Of a DNA stretch of 7,786 nucleotides, positions 5,793-7,786 are shown in pieces. Each line of letters opens with the position of its first letter. Position 1 is the stretch's first letter. The stretch lies in assembly GCA_900766775.1 (NCBI GenBank), contig CAAFXN010000173.1:1-7786 (forward strand). The letters run 5' to 3'. This stretch comes from Bacteroidales bacterium (GTDB lineage: Bacteria > Bacteroidota > Bacteroidia > Bacteroidales > Paludibacteraceae). The position numbers and the translations under genes were made by a program. Below the pieces are notes generated by a model. That model saw only the letters and a program-made list of their open reading frames with translations, was not told where the DNA came from and ran no database searches.

Positions 5793-6165
5793 TCTTCAAG
5801 AATTTCTCCCTATTGACGATGAACCGCAGGTGGGTGCCTTCTCCGAGGAGAAGGTCGCCTTCGGGTGTGTGCTGGTATGCCTGTACGCGGAAATGCAGTT
5901 TCCTGCCCTCCGCGGCGGTCAGTTCTGCCGTAGCATAGACCGACGCCCCGACGGGCGACGGACGCAGATGGCTGCTCTCGATATGTGCGCCCACGGTGGT
6001 CTGCCCTTCTTCCAACTGTTCCTGTACGGCTGCCATCGCAGCGTTCTCCATCAGGGCGAGCATAGAGGGCGTCGCCCATACAGGCATGTCGCCCGAGCCT
6101 ATCGCCTGCGCCGTGTGTTGCTCGCCGACGACGAGCGTACTCTTGTGAAATGTGCCGATAATCAT
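5788..6165 (-). CDS. FlK-like hot-dog fold acyl-CoA thioesterase
   Basis: A 125-aa single-domain hot-dog protein, presumed to hydrolyse an unidentified acyl-CoA in the cytoplasm. ATPSMLALMENAA holds Thr32 and Glu40, and GAHIESSHLRP holds His66. The spacings of 8 and 26 residues are those of the catalytic Thr42/Glu50/His76 of fluoroacetyl-CoA thioesterase FlK. The C-terminal half (ATAELTAAEGRKLHFRVQAY, then GEGTHLRFIVN) is typical of the same subfamily. That does not imply fluoroacetate as substrate, since the family is broad. I start it at ATG 6165, not at the in-frame ATG 6378. The upstream extension has no family match, runs antisense-free through the end of tatC in another frame, and would place the promoter inside the gene. 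A matching promoter lies at 6199-6229. Confidence 0.88.
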   Translation of the reverse strand: MIIGTFHKSTLVVGEQHTAQAIGSGDMPVWATPSMLALMENAAMAAVQEQLEEGQTTVGAHIESSHLRPSPVGASVYATAELTAAEGRKLHFRVQAYQHTPEGDLLLGEGTHLRFIVNREKFLKR

Positions 6166-6198
6166 GTCTTTTGTGTTTAGCGGGTTGTATTTTGCCTG

Positions 6199-6229
6199 CA
6201 AAGATACTGCTTTTTGCCGACATACGCAA
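6199..6229 (-). promoter_or_regulatory. Bacteroidetes-type promoter for the thioesterase gene
   Basis: On the minus strand TATCTTTG (6206-6199) is a perfect TAnnTTTG -7 box, with TTG (6229-6227) 20 bp upstream. It sits in the 89-bp gap between tatC and the thioesterase start, and predicts a leader of about 25-30 nt ending in AACACAAAAGACATG. It supports the 6165 start and independent transcription from the tat unit. Confidence 0.75.
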
Positions 6230-6254
6230 GCGTCTGGCGCAAGATTATCGTTTT

Positions 6255-7049
6255 CTATGTCCGCTTTGTCCGCGCGACCACCCATATACTCACCTCGTAC
6301 AGGCAGTAGAGCGGCACGGTAACCAGCAGCAGCGTGAAGATATCCGCCGTGGGCGTGATGACCGCCGCCAAGATACACAGCACCACAAACGCATGCTTGC
6401 GGTATTGCGTCATCATCGGCTTATCCACTATCCCCAACTTCGCCAAGAAATACGCCACTATCGGTATCTCAAACAATATCCCCATCAGCAGCGACAGCAC
6501 CAGCAGCGTGGAAATATACGACCGAAGTGCAATCTGATTGACCACCGTCTCCTGCACCTGATAGGTACTCAGAAACCGAAAAGCAAACGGAAAAATTACG
6601 AAGTAGTTGAGCAACACGCCCAGAGCGAATAAGAATACTCCACAGATAATCAGCAGTATAGAGTATCGCTTCTCCTGCCGATAGAGTGCCGGTGCAACAA
6701 ACCCGTATAACTGAATCAGCAAGTACGGGAATGCTGCAATACAACCGACAATGAGTGCCACCTGCAGGTGCACCATGAACTGCGAAGCCAACTCTGTGTT
6801 GATGAACTGCGCTTGAAAATCCCCTGGGCAGAGCGACCGCCACCCCGTCTTTTCAGCCACCTGACACAGCCACCGATAGAGCACAAAGTCTGCTTCCGAC
6901 GGCGCGAACAGCACGGCAAACAGCGTATCCTTGAAGCAGAACGCACCTATCGCACATACCGCCCACACCGCCAGACAACGGAAAATCACTTTTCGGAACA
7001 CCTCCACATGCTCCCAAAAGGTCATCCGTTCCTCAGGCTTCTTCCCCAT
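6255..7049 (-). CDS. tatC: Twin-arginine translocase subunit TatC
   Basis: A 264-aa polytopic inner-membrane receptor of the Tat pathway, which exports folded proteins bearing twin-arginine signal peptides. Recognisable blocks: the N-terminal cytoplasmic segment [12 protein letters not shown] (9-20); [10 protein letters not shown] before TM2; [22 protein letters not shown] (107-128) with Glu126 equivalent to E. coli Glu103; the [13 protein letters not shown] helix with Glu194 equivalent to Glu170; and [13 protein letters not shown] before TM6. The Glu15 position of E. coli appears to be Val17 here (HVEVFR against HLIELR), with Glu one residue earlier. The long periplasmic loop with three Cys between TM1 and TM2 is usual for this phylum as far as I recall. 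Start ATG 7049 overlaps tatA by 17 nt and has a GGAGGAG site (7054-7060) at good spacing; ATG 7025 is the alternative. Confidence 0.95.
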   Translation of the reverse strand: MGKKPEERMTFWEHVEVFRKVIFRCLAVWAVCAIGAFCFKDTLFAVLFAPSEADFVLYRWLCQVAEKTGWRSLCPGDFQAQFINTELASQFMVHLQVALIVGCIAAFPYLLIQLYGFVAPALYRQEKRYSILLIICGVFLFALGVLLNYFVIFPFAFRFLSTYQVQETVVNQIALRSYISTLLVLSLLMGILFEIPIVAYFLAKLGIVDKPMMTQYRKHAFVVLCILAAVITPTADIFTLLLVTVPLYCLYEVSIWVVARTKRT

Positions 7050-7257
7050 GGTGCTCCTCCGTCGGTTGCGAAGGGCGCTTCTCCTCCGCCTCCAGCGGTT
7101 TCTTAATCTCTTCCTCCATCTCGCTCATGCCTTGCTTGAACGACTTGACTCCCTTCCCGAGACCTTTCATCAGTTCGGGAATCTTCTTGCCGCCGAACAG
7201 CAGCAACACTATCAGCACGATGAAGATTATCTCAGGTGCTCCTATCATAAGTAACAT
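7033..7257 (-). CDS. tatA: Sec-independent protein translocase subunit TatA
   Basis: A 74-aa single-span protein that oligomerises with TatC to form the Tat translocation site. An N-terminal membrane helix ([16 protein letters not shown], about 6-21) leads into the FGGKKIPEL hinge, then an amphipathic helix ([15 protein letters not shown]) and a charged acidic tail ending EEHHGEEA. No separate TatB is seen, so this is probably a two-component TatAC system with TatA serving both roles (inference). Two starts are possible, ATG 7257 and ATG 7248. The second has GAGAG at better distance, but I keep the first. It begins 4 nt after the stop of the 65-aa gene, and its end carries the Shine-Dalgarno site of tatC. 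Confidence 0.93.
   Translation of the reverse strand: MLLMIGAPEIIFIVLIVLLLFGGKKIPELMKGLGKGVKSFKQGMSEMEEEIKKPLEAEEKRPSQPTEEHHGEEA
7054..7060 (-). promoter_or_regulatory. Shine-Dalgarno site for tatC inside tatA
   Basis: GGAGGAG followed by CACC and ATG (7049-7047). It is unusual in this window, where most genes have no such site. It supports the upstream tatC start and suggests translational coupling of tatA and tatC. Confidence 0.6.
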
Positions 7258-7261
7258 ACTC

Positions 7262-7459
7262 TCAGTAGTTTATGGGTAATGAATAATACAAATATCCGAC
7301 CAGTATCCACACTGCGACCAAGCATATCGCCACGCCTATGGCAGCCGCGCCGCCTATCTTGTTGAGCCTGCCGCCTTGCCGCCAAAGCCACACAGCCAAC
7401 CATACGCTCAAACCTATTGAGATAAGGCTCAGCACTGCCAACAGAATAACCGCGCTCAT
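7262..7459 (-). CDS. Small membrane protein of unknown function upstream of tatA
   Basis: A 65-aa hydrophobic protein I do not recognise. Two membrane helices are visible: about 4-27 ([22 protein letters not shown]) and about 37-58 ([21 protein letters not shown]). They are joined by the short basic loop RQGGRLNK, which should be cytoplasmic by the positive-inside rule. The start ATG overlaps the stop of the upstream 91-aa gene as ATGA (7459-7456), so the two are probably translationally coupled. Its own stop is 4 nt from tatA. This packing argues that it is a real gene and that it is made together with TatA and TatC. A helper role in membrane assembly or export is possible, but nothing in the sequence shows it. 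Confidence 0.75.
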   Translation of the reverse strand: MSAVILLAVLSLISIGLSVWLAVWLWRQGGRLNKIGGAAAIGVAICLVAVWILVGYLYYSLPINY

Positions 7460-7731
7460 ACGGGCGTAACGAGACTAATCTCGCAGGTGTCGAAGTTAAT
7501 CTCCCAATGCCCGTCTTGGCTGCCTTCCCAGCGGTATTTCTCCGCCATCGTGTCCCACCACTGCTGGAACTTACTGCCGGTCTCGCCCATGTCGCGCACC
7601 AGTTTCTCGTACAACTCGCTATTGTCGGCGGTCAGTATCTTTGCCAACTCGCTCAGTCCGTTCTTGCGCTCGAAGAGTGCCTGAATGGCGTCTTTCTCTT
7701 CCGCGCTCACTTTGCCTATTATCTTTTTCAT
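7456..7731 (-). CDS. Conserved small soluble protein, possibly of the CXXX-repeat-peptide modification family
   Basis: A 91-aa protein with no signal peptide or membrane helix. Charged helical segments (KVSAEEKDAIQALFERKNGLSELAKIL) precede an aromatic C-terminal half, FQQWWDTMAEKYRWEG and GHWEINFDTCEISL. From memory it resembles small Bacteroidetes proteins annotated 'CXXX repeat peptide modification system protein'. I hold that assignment only loosely, and neither a CXXX-repeat precursor nor a radical-SAM enzyme is in view; either could lie right of the window. It is the first visible gene of the unit with the 65-aa protein, tatA and tatC, joined by an ATGA overlap. The start ATG 7731 is preceded by GGGGGGATATATATTT. 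No promoter is evident in the remaining 55 bp. The gene is well supported and its function is unknown. Confidence 0.8.
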   Translation of the reverse strand: MKKIIGKVSAEEKDAIQALFERKNGLSELAKILTADNSELYEKLVRDMGETGSKFQQWWDTMAEKYRWEGSQDGHWEINFDTCEISLVTPV

Positions 7732-7767
7732 AAATATATATCCCCCCGAATCTCGAGGCTGTTTAGA

Positions 7768-7786
7768 GTTAGTGATTAGTTAGTGA
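7768..7786. repeat. CACTAAC-type micro-repeat at the right edge
   Basis: Plus-strand GTTAGTGATTAGTTAGTGA consists of GTTAGTGA-like units and runs to the window end, so its full extent is unknown. It is the same kind of unit as at 957-979, and likewise lies in the leader of a minus-strand gene (7731). No function is assigned. Confidence 0.5.

Noticed and set aside
6166..6378. An N-terminal extension of the thioesterase to an upstream ATG (196 aa)
   Set aside because: The extension overlaps the 3' end of tatC, has no family similarity, and spans a consensus promoter. ATG 6165 gives the normal length of the FlK-like family.

Overview
The window is a chromosomal, housekeeping-type segment from a member of the Bacteroidetes, most likely the order Bacteroidales; I do not assign a genus. 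Three things support this. Promoters fit the Bacteroidetes form (a TAnnTTTG -7 box with a TTG about 20 bp upstream). Most genes lack Shine-Dalgarno sites and have AT-rich leaders. The window also carries a GldB-type lipoprotein and a GTP-binding protein Obg with the acidic tail and SKCD G4 motif that I associate with this phylum. Coding DNA is GC-balanced to GC-rich, while the spacers are very AT-rich.

Layout, left to right. 1-956 (-): most of a SufS-type cysteine desulfurase, cut by the window start. 1086-2171 (-): GldB-like lipoprotein. 2235-3428 (-): Obg GTPase. 3638-4219 (-): adenylate kinase. 4325-4588 (-): HU-family DNA-binding protein. 4589-4929: a 341-bp divergent control region with opposed promoters and a run of helically phased A/T tracts. 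4930-5697 (+): rhomboid intramembrane protease. 5788-6165 (-): FlK-like hot-dog thioesterase with its own promoter. 6255-7731 (-): a tight four-gene unit encoding a 91-aa conserved small protein, a 65-aa two-helix membrane protein, TatA and TatC. I see no tRNA, rRNA, transposase, integrase or CRISPR array.

How the genes relate. TatA and TatC form a minimal twin-arginine protein export system, and the two small proteins upstream are coupled to them by an ATGA overlap and a 4-nt gap. HU, adk, obg, gldB and sufS all read on the minus strand and may share transcripts, but repeat-rich spacers separate them. Rhomboid and thioesterase converge on a hairpin-forming repeat.

The least explained material is in the spacers. 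Nearly every intergenic gap is filled with short repeats of a few recurring families: GGATTAAGG/GGATAAAAGAC, TTAATTC, CACTAAC, and an 18-bp tandem unit. A 163-bp palindromic element lies between obg and gldB, and it also appears to encode the first 34 residues of the GldB-like lipoprotein. I find no complete undescribed protein system. The best candidates for something new are the coding palindromic element, the dispersed hairpin repeat family, the curved DNA beside the HU gene, and the two small proteins tied to tatAC.
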